The position numbers and the translations under genes were made by a program. The notes beneath the pieces were generated by a model. It had not been told where the DNA came from and searched no databases. It was given only the letters and a program-made list of their open reading frames with translations. Below are positions 25,280-33,943 of a DNA stretch of 64,000 nt, in pieces. The stretch is from positions 558,001 through 622,000 of the forward strand of contig NZ_FNBH01000001.1 in NCBI RefSeq assembly GCF_900102265.1. Reading direction: 5' to 3'. Origin of the DNA: Epilithonimonas hungarica. GTDB taxonomy: Bacteria; Bacteroidota; Bacteroidia; Flavobacteriales; Weeksellaceae. Each line of letters opens with the position of its first letter. The first letter of the stretch is position 1.

Positions 25280-25867
25280 CTATTTCCCAGAAAGTCTTTT
25301 CCTAATCCGGCTAAGAGACGGTCCTTGAATTCCCAAATAAGACGAAATATGATAAAGCGGAACATTGTTAAAAATATCCGGATGTTGTTTGATGAGGTCA
25401 AGATAACGCTCTTCGGGAGATTTCAAAAGAAAACCTTCGATTCTGGTCATCGTCACATTGAAAGCTTCCTGAGCTAACAATCGACCGAATTTTTCCCATT
25501 GATGTGACTTTTGATACAATGAAAGCAAATCTGTATAACGAATATAAATAATCGAAGCGTCTGTCATCGCCTGTGTAAAATAATCACAGGGAATCTGATT
25601 GATAAAACTTTTGAAGGAAACCACGAATCCGTTTGCAGAATAGAGAAAAACATTTTTCTCTTCACCCGCCTTTTCGTCAATCGTATAAGAACGGAAAACG
25701 CCGTCAACAATAAATCCGAAATAAGTACAAACCGTTCCTCGAAGATTATAGAATTCACCCTTTTTGTAATCCTTCACAAACCAAAAATCGGAAGATAATT
25801 TGAAATCATCTTCGGAAAGTCCGGCAAATTGATTCAATGCGAATGTGAGTTTGTCTATTTCGGTCAT
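25280..25867 (-). CDS. Crp/Fnr-family transcriptional regulator
   Basis: This 195-residue protein has a cyclic-nucleotide-binding-like N-terminal barrel (GEFYNLRGTVCTYFGFIVDGVFRSYTID) and a C-terminal helix-turn-helix (LYHISSYLGIQGPSLSRIRKRL). This short form without a recognisable cAMP site is very common in Bacteroidota; its effector and targets are unknown. The hydrolase gene at 24167 follows on the same strand, but a repeat and 345 bp separate them. Confidence 0.9.
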   Translation of the reverse strand: MTEIDKLTFALNQFAGLSEDDFKLSSDFWFVKDYKKGEFYNLRGTVCTYFGFIVDGVFRSYTIDEKAGEEKNVFLYSANGFVVSFKSFINQIPCDYFTQAMTDASIIYIRYTDLLSLYQKSHQWEKFGRLLAQEAFNVTMTRIEGFLLKSPEERYLDLIKQHPDIFNNVPLYHISSYLGIQGPSLSRIRKRLSGK

Positions 25868-25974
25868 TAGTTTAAGATTTTAAAGAGTTAGTTGTTTTAA
25901 AGTCAATTAGTTAAAAATATGAAAATAATTTCATTTCACAATACGAAACTCTAAAACTCTCTGATTCTCAAACA

Positions 25975-26709
25975 CTAAAAATCATAGCCAACATCTACCA
26001 GAAAAAGCCCTTGTGCAGGCGCGGAAACTCCAGCAGAATTCCGGAATTTGTCTTCGATTATTTTTCTCAAATCGTCTGGAACAATTTTTCCAGTTCCGAC
26101 TTCAACCATTGTTCCGACAATCGCTCGTACCATATTTCTCAGGAATCGGTCAGCAGAAATAGTGAATTTCAACTGATTTCCAAGCTGTTCCCATTCTGCC
26201 TTGTAGATTTTACAAATATTGGTTTTGTTATCGGTGTGGAGTTTGGCAAAACTTGTAAAATCATCATATTCGAAAAGGATTTTGCAGGCTTCATTCATCA
26301 AGTCAATATTCAAAGGTTTTTGACGCCAATATTGCCAGGAAGCATCTTTGGAAAAAGGGTCTTTTTCCAGCGAAATATAATATTCATAAGTTCTGTAAGT
26401 CGCACTGAATCTAGCGTGCATATCATCAGCAACCTCGAAAATTCTTTTGATAGCAATGTTTTCTGACAGAAAAGAATTGAGTTTATGAACTAAGTTTTCA
26501 TCAAGGGTTTGTTCGGTTTCAAAATGGGCAAACATTTTCTTAGCGTGGACACCTGTGTCGGTTCTTCCTGCTCCGGTTGTTTTGATGGGTTCACGAAGAA
26601 TCGTTGATAAAGCTTTTTCCAATTCCTCCTGAACAGAAATCTGTTTAGGCTGGATCTGATAACCAAAATAAGCCGAACCGTTGTAAGAAAACTCTATAAA
26701 ATATCTCAT
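25975..26709 (-). CDS. truA: tRNA pseudouridine(38-40) synthase
   Basis: This 244-residue protein makes pseudouridine at positions 38-40 of the tRNA anticodon arm. It shows RYFIEFSYNGSAYFGYQIQP at the N-terminus and the catalytic Asp in GAGRTDTGVHAKKM (about residue 51). RYEYYI-type (YRTYEYYISLEKDPF) and FLRNMVRAIVGTMVEVG motifs follow, with the usual family length. Confidence 0.96.
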   Translation of the reverse strand: MRYFIEFSYNGSAYFGYQIQPKQISVQEELEKALSTILREPIKTTGAGRTDTGVHAKKMFAHFETEQTLDENLVHKLNSFLSENIAIKRIFEVADDMHARFSATYRTYEYYISLEKDPFSKDASWQYWRQKPLNIDLMNEACKILFEYDDFTSFAKLHTDNKTNICKIYKAEWEQLGNQLKFTISADRFLRNMVRAIVGTMVEVGTGKIVPDDLRKIIEDKFRNSAGVSAPAQGLFLVDVGYDF

Positions 26710-26763
26710 CTCAAGGGCAAATTTCTTCTTTTTTTTTCAATTATTAAAGCAACTTATATTTTA

Positions 26764-26872
26764 ATCGCAAAGACGCAAATGTTTAAGAATAAAAATAAAT
26801 TCTTTAAGTCGCAAAATTTGCCTTTGCGACTTATAAACATATCGATTTTAGTTTTTTTTGTGCCTTTGCGTT
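26764..26872. repeat. Nested inverted repeat (TCGCAAAG family, copy 1)
   Basis: ATCGCAAAGACGCAAA (26764-26779) is nearly complementary to TTTGTGCCTTTGCGTT (26857-26872). A smaller pair AGTCGCAAA/TTTGCGACT lies inside. A related copy is at 47901-48037. Confidence 0.6.
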
Positions 26873-26918
26873 AAACAAATAGTAATTCGTAATTTCGTGA
26901 TTCGAAAAATCCTGAAAA

Positions 26919-27221
26919 ATGAAACCTCTCAAAACAAATAAACTTTCCAATCCTGCCGAATTTATAAAACTGATGGTCATTATATTTGTGCTGGTTTCAG
27001 TTTTTCTTTTCAGTCAAGGGCTGTCACAAACCCAGATTATAGTCAACGTTATTGTATTGCTGATTCTTTTCATTGGTTTGCAACTCACATTCGTGATTCT
27101 ATATAAAAAAGGTGTCAGGACTTTGGCATTTTGGATTCTGATAATTTTGCTGTTACTGGGAATGTCACTTGCAGGAGCAATTTGGTATTTTTCAAAATAT
27201 GGGATTACTTTTCAGCTCTAA
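26919..27221 (+). CDS. Small three-helix membrane protein
   Basis: This 100-residue protein has three hydrophobic segments (about 18-34, 39-60, 70-90) and no family I recognise. The ATG at 26919 is preceded by an AT-rich leader, and the phosphoesterase starts 20 bp after its stop, so the two may be co-transcribed. Confidence 0.6.
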   Translation: MKPLKTNKLSNPAEFIKLMVIIFVLVSVFLFSQGLSQTQIIVNVIVLLILFIGLQLTFVILYKKGVRTLAFWILIILLLLGMSLAGAIWYFSKYGITFQL

Positions 27222-27241
27222 CTTTTAATTTCAATTTCAAA

Positions 27242-27739
27242 ATGAAACGCATTCTTCTTTTATCAGACACTCATTCTTATATCGATGACAGAATTCTTGA
27301 TTATGCTAAAGACGCCGATGAAGTTTGGCATTGCGGCGATTTTGGGAATATGAATGTGATTGACGAACTCGAAAAAATAAAACCTTTGCGAGGTGTTTAT
27401 GGTAATATTGACGAAGCTAAAATCCGAACGATTTTCCCCGAAGTTTTGAGTTTCAAATGCGAAGATGTGGATGTTCTGATGATTCATATTGGCGGTTATC
27501 CAGAACGATATTCGCCTTTGGCAAAAAAGGAAATTGCGGAGAGAAAACCGAAATTATTTATTTCCGGACATTCTCATATTCTGAAAGCGATGTTTGATAA
27601 AAAGAACAATCTTCTTCATCTTAATCCCGGTGCTTGTGGAAAATCCGGCTGGCACAAAGTAAGAACAATGATGCGTTTCACAATCAATAAAGATGAAATC
27701 AAGGATTTGGAAATCATAGAACTCGGAAGTAGGGTTTGA
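27242..27739 (+). CDS. YfcE-type metallophosphoesterase
   Basis: This 165-residue cytoplasmic protein of the YfcE/MJ0936 family has all metal-binding motifs: LLLSDTHSYIDD (DxH), VWHCGDFGN (GD), VYGNIDEA (GN) and FISGHSHILKA (GHSH), with MIHIGGYP (H) between. Relatives are phosphodiesterases. The frame is open upstream, but ATG 27242 gives the canonical N-terminus MKRILLLSDTH. Confidence 0.92.
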   Translation: MKRILLLSDTHSYIDDRILDYAKDADEVWHCGDFGNMNVIDELEKIKPLRGVYGNIDEAKIRTIFPEVLSFKCEDVDVLMIHIGGYPERYSPLAKKEIAERKPKLFISGHSHILKAMFDKKNNLLHLNPGACGKSGWHKVRTMMRFTINKDEIKDLEIIELGSRV

Positions 27740-27811
27740 GAGTTTTAGAATTATAGAATTTGTGAGTTTTTTAATCATTTATAAATCATCATTTATCAAT
27801 TATAATTAAGA

Positions 27812-28306
27812 ATGAAAATTGGAGATTTAGTTTCTGTAATCGATGAAAATCTTAGAGGTAAGGTTCTGAAAATTATTGCCAATCAGGTGAAAATCGAGGA
27901 TGAACACGGCTTTACTTACAATTTTTCGAAAGATAAATTAACAATCATCGATTCCGATTTATACGAAAATTCTCCAATTATCAAGAAAAAAGAAACTCCA
28001 AAAATTACCTCGAAAAAGCATAACAAAACACCTCTGAAACTCGACCTGCATTTTAATTTTTTGGTCAAAAATCCTTCAGATTATGATGCTTTTGAAAGAT
28101 TGATGATTCAGAAAGAAAAGCTTTTGGAAACCATTGATTTTTGTAGAAAGAATAAAATCAAAACCTTACAAATCATCCACGGAATCGGCGACGGTGTTTT
28201 ACAGAAAATGGTCTACGACGTTTTAGAAGGTCTTACCAATATCGAATACGACAGTGATGGATTTTTCTATCATCAATCCGGAAATGTCGAAGTCAAATTT
28301 TTATAA
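27812..28306 (+). CDS. Smr-domain protein
   Basis: Residues 1-50 of this 164-residue protein form a small beta-domain (GDLVSVIDENLRGKVLKII). The C-terminal ~85 residues are an Smr domain: LKLDLHFNFL carries the LDxH motif and IIHGIGDGVLQKMV the HGxG-G motif. Smr domains of MutS2-like proteins act as RNA or DNA nucleases; in Bacteroidota this stand-alone form is widespread with unknown role. The AT-rich repeat related to that at 6631 directly precedes it. Confidence 0.88.
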   Translation: MKIGDLVSVIDENLRGKVLKIIANQVKIEDEHGFTYNFSKDKLTIIDSDLYENSPIIKKKETPKITSKKHNKTPLKLDLHFNFLVKNPSDYDAFERLMIQKEKLLETIDFCRKNKIKTLQIIHGIGDGVLQKMVYDVLEGLTNIEYDSDGFFYHQSGNVEVKFL

Positions 28307-28316
28307 AAAAGTAATT

Positions 28317-29156
28317 ATGTTCAGAAAACCAATCAGCCTTATTTTAATTTTAGTTTTTGCACTCAGTTTTGCTCAAACAGAATATAAAACAGAAAACAAT
28401 ATCTCTTATTATCCTGAGAATATTAGAAAAAGTGATTCTTACATCAATTCTCAATGCAAACTGAATTTCTATTATCCAACCAATGCTAAGAATTTCCCGA
28501 CTGTTATTTGGTTCCACGGTGGCGGATTAACTGGTGGAAATAATGAGTTGCCAAAAGAATTACTGAACGAGAATATAGCTGTTGTAAGTGTAGAATATCG
28601 TTTGGCTCCCAAAGTAAAAGCGCCAGCTTATATAGAAGATGCCGCTGCAGCAACGGCCTGGGTTTTCGAAAATATCGAAAAATACGGAGGAAATAAAAAT
28701 CTGATTTTCGAGTCTGGACATTCGGCGGGAGGTTATCTGGCAATGATAATCACGTTGGACAAAAAATATCTTCAGAAATATAAAATTGATGCAGACCAGA
28801 TTGCAGGACTGATTCCGTTCAGCGGACAAGCTATCACACATTTTCAAATCAGAAAAGAACAAGGAATCCCTGAATTACAACCGACAATTGATCAATATGC
28901 ACCACTATTCCACGTACGGAAAGATGCGCCGCCCATTGTTTTGATTACAGGCGACAGAGAATTAGAATTGCTCGGACGATACGAAGAAAACGCGTATTTG
29001 GCAAGAATGTTGAATCTCGTAAAACATCCTTCCGTAAAATTATTTGAAGAAGATGGATTCGACCACGTAAGTATGGCGCAGCCAGCTTTTCATCTATTGA
29101 TCAAAGAAGTCAGAGAACTAACTAAGAAAATAAAAACACAGAAAAACTTACAATGA
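28317..29156 (+). CDS. Secreted alpha/beta hydrolase (carboxylesterase-like)
   Basis: The 279-residue protein starts MFRKPISLILILVFALSFAQ, a signal peptide, and has the hormone-sensitive-lipase-like layout. FHGGGLTGG is the oxyanion hole, SVEYRLAPKVKAPA follows, the nucleophile is GHSAGGYL, the acid is ITGDRELELLG and the His is FDHVSM. It probably cleaves short esters in the periplasm. The frame is open further upstream (28254) inside the Smr gene, but 28317 is the start that gives a signal peptide. Confidence 0.9.
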   Translation: MFRKPISLILILVFALSFAQTEYKTENNISYYPENIRKSDSYINSQCKLNFYYPTNAKNFPTVIWFHGGGLTGGNNELPKELLNENIAVVSVEYRLAPKVKAPAYIEDAAAATAWVFENIEKYGGNKNLIFESGHSAGGYLAMIITLDKKYLQKYKIDADQIAGLIPFSGQAITHFQIRKEQGIPELQPTIDQYAPLFHVRKDAPPIVLITGDRELELLGRYEENAYLARMLNLVKHPSVKLFEEDGFDHVSMAQPAFHLLIKEVRELTKKIKTQKNLQ

Positions 29157-29545
29157 TGTTTACACTACAACAAATTCAAGATGCGCATTCCAACGTAGAG
29201 AGTGGAAAAGGTTTTCCTCAATTCGCAAAAATAATTAGAGAAATGGGCGTCAAAAGTCTAGAAACTTTTGTAGAAGATGGTTCTACTAATTATTTAGGAA
29301 GCGATGGTTACAAAGTTTCTGCGCCCCAACAATACGCACCATTGTTAATCTATGGAATCCCAAATCCGGAGAAATTCTTATCTGATCTACGAAATCATCA
29401 GCAAGGCGCAACAGACTTTTTCCAGTTTTGTAAAGATTGTGCCGACAGCGGAATTTACAAATGGATTGTCGATATCGATGCAAAAATCTGCACCTATTAC
29501 ACAGAAAACGGAACAATCGTTTTTGAAGAACGAATCCCTATCTAG
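29153..29545 (+). CDS. DUF1398 family protein (YbcV-like)
   Basis: This 130-residue protein matches the DUF1398 pattern: FTLQQIQDAHSNVESGKGFPQF, GVKSLETFVEDGST and CADSGIYKWIVDIDAKICTYY. Function unknown. Its ATG at 29153 overlaps the esterase stop (ATGA); a second ATG at 29156 is also possible. The pair is therefore probably translationally coupled. Confidence 0.85.
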   Translation: MMFTLQQIQDAHSNVESGKGFPQFAKIIREMGVKSLETFVEDGSTNYLGSDGYKVSAPQQYAPLLIYGIPNPEKFLSDLRNHQQGATDFFQFCKDCADSGIYKWIVDIDAKICTYYTENGTIVFEERIPI

Positions 29546-29560
29546 TAGGGATTTTTATTT
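29533..29560. terminator. Terminator between convergent genes
   Basis: AATCCCTA (29533-29540) and TAGGGATT (29546-29553) pair around TCTAG, followed by T-rich sequence. The stop codon of the DUF1398 gene lies in the loop. Confidence 0.75.
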
Positions 29561-30108
29561 TAATTCATCGAAACATCCTCCGGCGCATTCGCCCAAAGCA
29601 AAAATTCGCCACCCAGATTTTGCATAATATTTTTCCAGAGATTCTGGTCATTTGGGAGTGTGTAATCCAGATTGTAAACATCTACAATTGTCCACATTTT
29701 TCGCTGTAATTCGCCTTCCAGTTGCAAAGCGCCCCAACCCGAATATCCGGAAAAAACCTTGATATCCGAAATACTGATCTCACTATTCACAATCGCAGAA
29801 ACCACAGAATCAATATCTTCGGTCAGGTAAAATTCCTGATTGATTTCTATGAAATTGTCCGTTACCTTTTGACCTTTCAGTATAAAATAAACCCTGTCAC
29901 TTTCCACAGGCCCGCCCTCATAAAGTTCCACAGGGAAGCCGAAAATATTCAGAAGCCTTGAACTCATATTCTGATTCTTCTTGTTCAGGATAAGACCAAA
30001 CGCCCCATTTTCATTATGGTCCACTATCAGAACGACCGAGCGCGAAAATATGTCGCCCGAAACATCAGGTGTTGATATTAAAATTTTACCTTTGTAAGAG
30101 TAATTCAT
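29560..30108 (-). CDS. YqgE/AlgH family protein
   Basis: This 182-residue protein has the family pattern GKILISTPDVSGDIFSRSVVLIVDHNENGAFGLILNK at the N-terminus (here spread over residues 7-44), GGPVESDRVYFI in the middle and FSGYSGWGALQLEGEL later. Homologues are cytoplasmic; AlgH was linked to alginate regulation, but the biochemical role is unknown. Length is normal. Confidence 0.93.
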   Translation of the reverse strand: MNYSYKGKILISTPDVSGDIFSRSVVLIVDHNENGAFGLILNKKNQNMSSRLLNIFGFPVELYEGGPVESDRVYFILKGQKVTDNFIEINQEFYLTEDIDSVVSAIVNSEISISDIKVFSGYSGWGALQLEGELQRKMWTIVDVYNLDYTLPNDQNLWKNIMQNLGGEFLLWANAPEDVSMN

Positions 30109-30190
30109 CTATCAAATCTATAAAAAAATATTTTTTTGAAAAAGAATTCGGCGAAAATTTAAGTTAAAATTATATAGCTGAGAATATTTT

Positions 30191-30275
30191 GGGCAGCTAT
30201 TCCGTCTTCCACTCCCAATCTTTTTGCCTAAGCATTTCCAGCCACAAAAAAGGATTTCCGTTCAAGCCGGGCTGT
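30191..30275 (+). repeat. Structured dispersed repeat (P3)
   Basis: GGGCAGCTATTCCGTCTTCC, ACTCCCAATC, then AAAAAAGGATTTCCGTTCAAG and CCGGGCTG. Same blocks and orientation as P2. Followed by an R2 copy 65 bp later. Confidence 0.75.
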
Positions 30276-30340
30276 AGCTTCGCCAAGTTGAAGATTGGTC
30301 TGCCAATTATAATTTTCTCATAATTTGAATTTTTATCTTT

Positions 30341-30413
30341 GATGAGTTTTACGTCTTTGCGAACTTAAAACAGTTAGTATATAAAAAATCTTAGCGAACT
30401 TTGCGTTCAAATA
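30341..30413 (+). repeat. ~75-bp dispersed repeat (R2 copy 2)
   Basis: GATGAGTTTTACGTCTTTGC, GAACTTAAAA, AAAAATCTTAGCGAAC and TTTGCGTTCAAAT, matching the copies at 13255, 40062 and 62201. It ends about 20 bp before the pdxH start. Confidence 0.7.
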
Positions 30414-30433
30414 ATTTCCAGCACTCAAATCAA

Positions 30434-31087
30434 ATGAACAACTCAGAAAACCTCCACGATAAAAGAAAAGTTTACGATAAATCCCAACTCATCGAAACCG
30501 AGATCAAAGAAAACCCCATCGAACAATTCCGCAACTGGTTTCTGGATGCCGAAGAAAATCCACAAGTTTCCGAAGCCAACGCAATGGCTATTTCCACCGT
30601 GGAAGAAGACGGATGTCCAAGAACCAGAATGGTTTTGCTCAAATCCTATAATTGGGAAGGTTTTATTTTTTATACCAATTACGATAGCCGAAAAGGAAAA
30701 TCACTAGAGAAAACCCAGAAAGCTTGTCTCAGCTTTTTCTGGCCAAGCCTGGAAAGACAAATCATCATCAAAGCTAATGTTGAGAGAATTGCAGAAAATC
30801 TCAGCGACGGCTATTTTCATTCACGACCAAAAGGCAGTCAGTTAGGCGCTGCAGTTTCACCTCAAAGTCAGGAAATTCCTAACCGAGATTTCCTCGAAAA
30901 TAAATTGAAAGACCTCGAAAAAGAATTCGAAGACAAAGAAATTCCAAGACCCGAAAACTGGGGCGGCTACATCGCAAAACCCTACGAAATCGAATTCTGG
31001 CAAGGTCGTCCAAATCGTCTTCACGATAGAATTCTTTACTCGTTGACAGAAGATTTTGATTGGAAGGTTTCCAGATTGGCACCATAA
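30434..31087 (+). CDS. pdxH: Pyridoxamine/pyridoxine 5'-phosphate oxidase
   Basis: This 217-residue FMN enzyme makes the cofactor PLP. Visible are NAMAISTVEEDGCPRTRMVLLK and FYTNYDSRKGKSLE for FMN, HSRPKGSQLGAAVSPQSQ, and the C-terminal EFWQGRPNRLHDRI with the substrate-binding Arg/His. ATG 30434 gives the usual length; the frame extends 11 codons further into the R2 repeat. Many PLP enzymes (HisC, the 40136 aminotransferase) are encoded nearby but on the other strand. Confidence 0.96.
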   Translation: MNNSENLHDKRKVYDKSQLIETEIKENPIEQFRNWFLDAEENPQVSEANAMAISTVEEDGCPRTRMVLLKSYNWEGFIFYTNYDSRKGKSLEKTQKACLSFFWPSLERQIIIKANVERIAENLSDGYFHSRPKGSQLGAAVSPQSQEIPNRDFLENKLKDLEKEFEDKEIPRPENWGGYIAKPYEIEFWQGRPNRLHDRILYSLTEDFDWKVSRLAP

Positions 31088-31115
31088 AAACTCCAGCAAA
31101 TGCTGGAACTTTTAT
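31088..31115. terminator. Terminator between pdxH and the his operon
   Basis: TCCAGCA (31092-31098) and TGCTGGA (31101-31107) pair across a two-base loop (so the real loop is larger), with T-rich sequence after it. It separates convergent genes. Confidence 0.6.
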
Positions 31116-31699
31116 TTACTTCTCGATTTCAAAACCTTTTCAACATCTTCTAATGAAAAACCTTTAGCCTTCAGCAAAATCAAATAATGATAAAGTAAAT
31201 CCGAAGCTTCATTAAGGAAAAGTTCATCGTTGTTGTCTTTGGCTTCTATGACGAGTTCCACAGCTTCTTCACCCACTTTTTGAGCCACTTTGTTGATTCC
31301 TCTTTTGTAGAGTTCATTGGTGTAAGATGTAGAATTATCGTTGTCAATTTTGTCAGAAATAGTTTGCTGCAATTCGTACAGAAATCCTTTATCAGTTTCT
31401 TCTTTAAAACAAGTTGTCGTTCCGTTGTGACAAGTTGGTCCGAGAGGTTTTGCTTTGATGAGAATCGTGTCTTTATCACAATCCAGCTTCCAATCAATCA
31501 ACTTAAGGAAATTGCCGGAAGTTTCACCTTTTGTCCAAAGTCTGTTTTTGGAACGGGAGAAAAAAGTGACTTTCTTTTCCTGCAAAGTTTTATCAAAAGC
31601 TTCTTGATTCATATAGCCAAGCATCAGAACTTTCAGATTGAGATAATCCTGAATGATGACGGGAACCAAGCCAGTATTGTCGTCAAATTTTATAGTCAT
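31112..31699 (-). CDS. hisIE: Bifunctional phosphoribosyl-AMP cyclohydrolase / phosphoribosyl-ATP pyrophosphatase
   Basis: This 195-residue fusion has HisI in residues 1-105 ([30 protein letters not shown], zinc-binding DCDKD and [12 protein letters not shown]). HisE is in 110-195 ([28 protein letters not shown]). It does steps 2 and 3 of histidine synthesis. It is the last gene of the his operon and overlaps hisF by four bases. Confidence 0.96.
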   Translation of the reverse strand: MTIKFDDNTGLVPVIIQDYLNLKVLMLGYMNQEAFDKTLQEKKVTFFSRSKNRLWTKGETSGNFLKLIDWKLDCDKDTILIKAKPLGPTCHNGTTTCFKEETDKGFLYELQQTISDKIDNDNSTSYTNELYKRGINKVAQKVGEEAVELVIEAKDNNDELFLNEASDLLYHYLILLKAKGFSLEDVEKVLKSRSK

Positions 31700-32448
31700 C
31701 GTATGGGTAGATTTTTAGATTTTAAATAATTTTTAAGTTCTGGAATTCCGATTTCGTTGAAGTGAAAAATACTCGCCGCTAAAGCTCCGGTTGCTTTGGT
31801 TTCTGTGAAAACGTCTTCAAAATGCTGCATCGTTCCAGCGCCTCCCGAAGCAATCACCGGAATATTGATTAATTCCGAAAGTGTTTTTGTAATGTCAATA
31901 GCGAATCCCGTTTTCGTTCCATCTGTATTCATCGAGGTTAGTAGGATTTCTCCGGCTCCCAGGTTTTCGACTTCTTTTGCCCAGGAAAACAATTCGTTTT
32001 CAGTTTCGATTTTTCCGCCGTTGCTGAAAACTTTATGTTGATTTCTCACAAATTTTGTATCAATCGCAACAACCATACATTGTGAACCAAATCGTTTGGC
32101 AACTTCGGTTATTAACTTTGGATTTGATAAAGCTGCAGAATTAATTGTGATTTTGTCCGCGCCATTTTTCAAAAGTTCTTCCACATTTTCCAAAGCATTA
32201 ATTCCACCACCAACAGTAAAAGGGATATTGATGTTTTTAGCGATTTCCTTCACAAGTGGAATCAAGGTTTTTCTACGTTCGTCGGTTGCGGAAATATCCA
32301 AAAAAACCAATTCGTCTGCACCTTGCTGAGAATATTTGATGGCCATTTCCACAGGATTTCCGACTTCTTTTAAATCCAGAAAATTGACACCTTTTACAGT
32401 TTGTCCATTTTTGATATCGAGACACGGAATGATTCTTTTTGCTAACAT
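31696..32448 (-). CDS. hisF: Imidazole glycerol phosphate synthase, cyclase subunit
   Basis: This 250-residue TIM barrel has [48 protein letters not shown] and [12 protein letters not shown]. The catalytic aspartates in CLDI and MNTDGT are present. It forms with HisH the enzyme that makes IGP and AICAR. The stop of hisA overlaps its start (TAATG). Confidence 0.97.
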   Translation of the reverse strand: MLAKRIIPCLDIKNGQTVKGVNFLDLKEVGNPVEMAIKYSQQGADELVFLDISATDERRKTLIPLVKEIAKNINIPFTVGGGINALENVEELLKNGADKITINSAALSNPKLITEVAKRFGSQCMVVAIDTKFVRNQHKVFSNGGKIETENELFSWAKEVENLGAGEILLTSMNTDGTKTGFAIDITKTLSELINIPVIASGGAGTMQHFEDVFTETKATGALAASIFHFNEIGIPELKNYLKSKNLPIR

Positions 32449-33164
32449 TAGAGAAATGGTTTTAAATCGTTGAACGTGATTCTGTTTTCATACAAAGCTT
32501 TCCCGATGATTGCGCCTTCACAATCTAATGATTTTAATTGAACTAAATCATTAGTAGAAGTAATTCCGCCAGAAGCAATCAGTTTGATGTCAGGATTTTG
32601 AGAAATTATTTTTTCATATAATTCAAAAGAAGGACCTTCCAGCATCCCATCTTTATCGATGTCTGTGGAGATAACGTACTCGATTCCTTTGTCTATTTTT
32701 TCTTTTATGAAATCATAAATATTATTTTCACTTTCTTCCAGCCAACCGGAAATTGCGATTTTTTCCTGTCGTGCATCAGCTCCCAAAATAATTTTTTCGG
32801 ACCCATATTTTTCAAAACTTGCTTGAAATAATTCTGGATTTTTCACAGCTACACTTCCAAGCGTAATCTGATTAGCGCCGCTTTCAAAAGCAATTTTAAT
32901 ATCTTTTTCAGATTTTAAACCACCGCCGAAATCGATGATTAAATTGGTTTGATTTGAAATCTGTTCTAAGATTTTATAATTGATGATTTGATTCTGTTTT
33001 GCACCATCCAAATCTACCAAATGCAGAAACTCGATTCCGTTGGCTTCAAAGTTTTTGGCAACGTCCAGAACATTGGAATTATAAATCGTTTTCTGACTGT
33101 AATCGCCTTTGGAAAGCCTGACGCATTCGCCGTTGATGATGTCTATTGCTGGGATGATTCTCAT
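32448..33164 (-). CDS. hisA: Phosphoribosylformimino-AICAR-phosphate isomerase
   Basis: This 238-residue TIM barrel starts [22 protein letters not shown] with catalytic Asp8. It carries [29 protein letters not shown] and [12 protein letters not shown]. It does step 4 of histidine synthesis. A 125-bp gap with an inverted repeat separates it from hisH, the only sizable gap within the operon besides the 72 bp before hisH. Confidence 0.97.
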   Translation of the reverse strand: MRIIPAIDIINGECVRLSKGDYSQKTIYNSNVLDVAKNFEANGIEFLHLVDLDGAKQNQIINYKILEQISNQTNLIIDFGGGLKSEKDIKIAFESGANQITLGSVAVKNPELFQASFEKYGSEKIILGADARQEKIAISGWLEESENNIYDFIKEKIDKGIEYVISTDIDKDGMLEGPSFELYEKIISQNPDIKLIASGGITSTNDLVQLKSLDCEGAIIGKALYENRITFNDLKPFL

Positions 33165-33203
33165 TTTATATTGATATTTTGCAGACAGAATTTATTCTTA
33201 AAC

Positions 33204-33269
33204 TCTCGCAGATTTAATAGATTTGGTAGATTCATTTTAAAATCTGCTTAATTCGCGAAATCTGCGAGA
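33204..33269. repeat. Inverted repeat inside the his operon
   Basis: TCTCGCAGATTT (33204-33215) and AAATCTGCGAGA (33258-33269) are perfectly complementary, enclosing 42 bases. It lies between hisH and hisA and could form an intercistronic hairpin in the mRNA. Confidence 0.75.
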
Positions 33270-33289
33270 AATTTTTAAACTAATATTTA

Positions 33290-33871
33290 TTATAATTTTA
33301 AAAAGTTCTCTAATATTTTGCTTCCCAAGATTCCGCTTTTTTCGGGATGAAACTGAACGCCGAAAAAGTTTTCTTTTTGCAAAGCTGTGCTGTAAGCTTC
33401 AGAATAATCTGTCGTTGCAATTGTGCTTTCGTTTTTCGCAACGTAGTAACTGTGAACGAGATACGTGTAAGTCTGCTCCGGAATGTTTTTAAACAAGTCT
33501 GATTTCAAATCATAAATCTGATTCCACCCAATCTGTGGAACGAGGACAGAATCCGGAAATTTTCTAACCGAAACATCGAAAATTCCTAACGCTTTTGTGT
33601 CGCCTTCCTCCGAGTCTTTGCAAAGCAATTGCATCCCAAGGCAAATTCCCAAAAGTGGCTGTTTTAGTACCGGAATCAGCAAATCCAGCTGGGTTTCCCG
33701 CAAAGAATTCATCGCAAAAGATGCTTCGCCAACACCTGGGAAAATGACTTTGTCCGCATTGGAAATCTCGTCTGGATTGCTCGTAATCTTCGCCGAAAAA
33801 CCCAGCCTTTCTATCGCAAAAAGCAGACTTTGGACGTTTCCAGCTTTGTAATCTATGATAACTGTGTTCAT
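33290..33871 (-). CDS. hisH: Imidazole glycerol phosphate synthase, glutamine amidotransferase subunit
   Basis: This 193-residue class I glutamine amidotransferase starts MNTVIIDYKAGNVQSL. The nucleophile Cys is in GICLGMQLL and the His/Glu pair in FGVQFHPEKSG. It feeds ammonia to HisF. The frame is open upstream by 17 codons, but ATG 33871 is the family start. Confidence 0.96.
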   Translation of the reverse strand: MNTVIIDYKAGNVQSLLFAIERLGFSAKITSNPDEISNADKVIFPGVGEASFAMNSLRETQLDLLIPVLKQPLLGICLGMQLLCKDSEEGDTKALGIFDVSVRKFPDSVLVPQIGWNQIYDLKSDLFKNIPEQTYTYLVHSYYVAKNESTIATTDYSEAYSTALQKENFFGVQFHPEKSGILGSKILENFLKL

Positions 33872-33943
33872 TATTTTTAATTTTGAGATGATAAATAAAA
33901 GACTGATAGATACAAGATTCAAAGTCTATCATCTATCTGTCTA

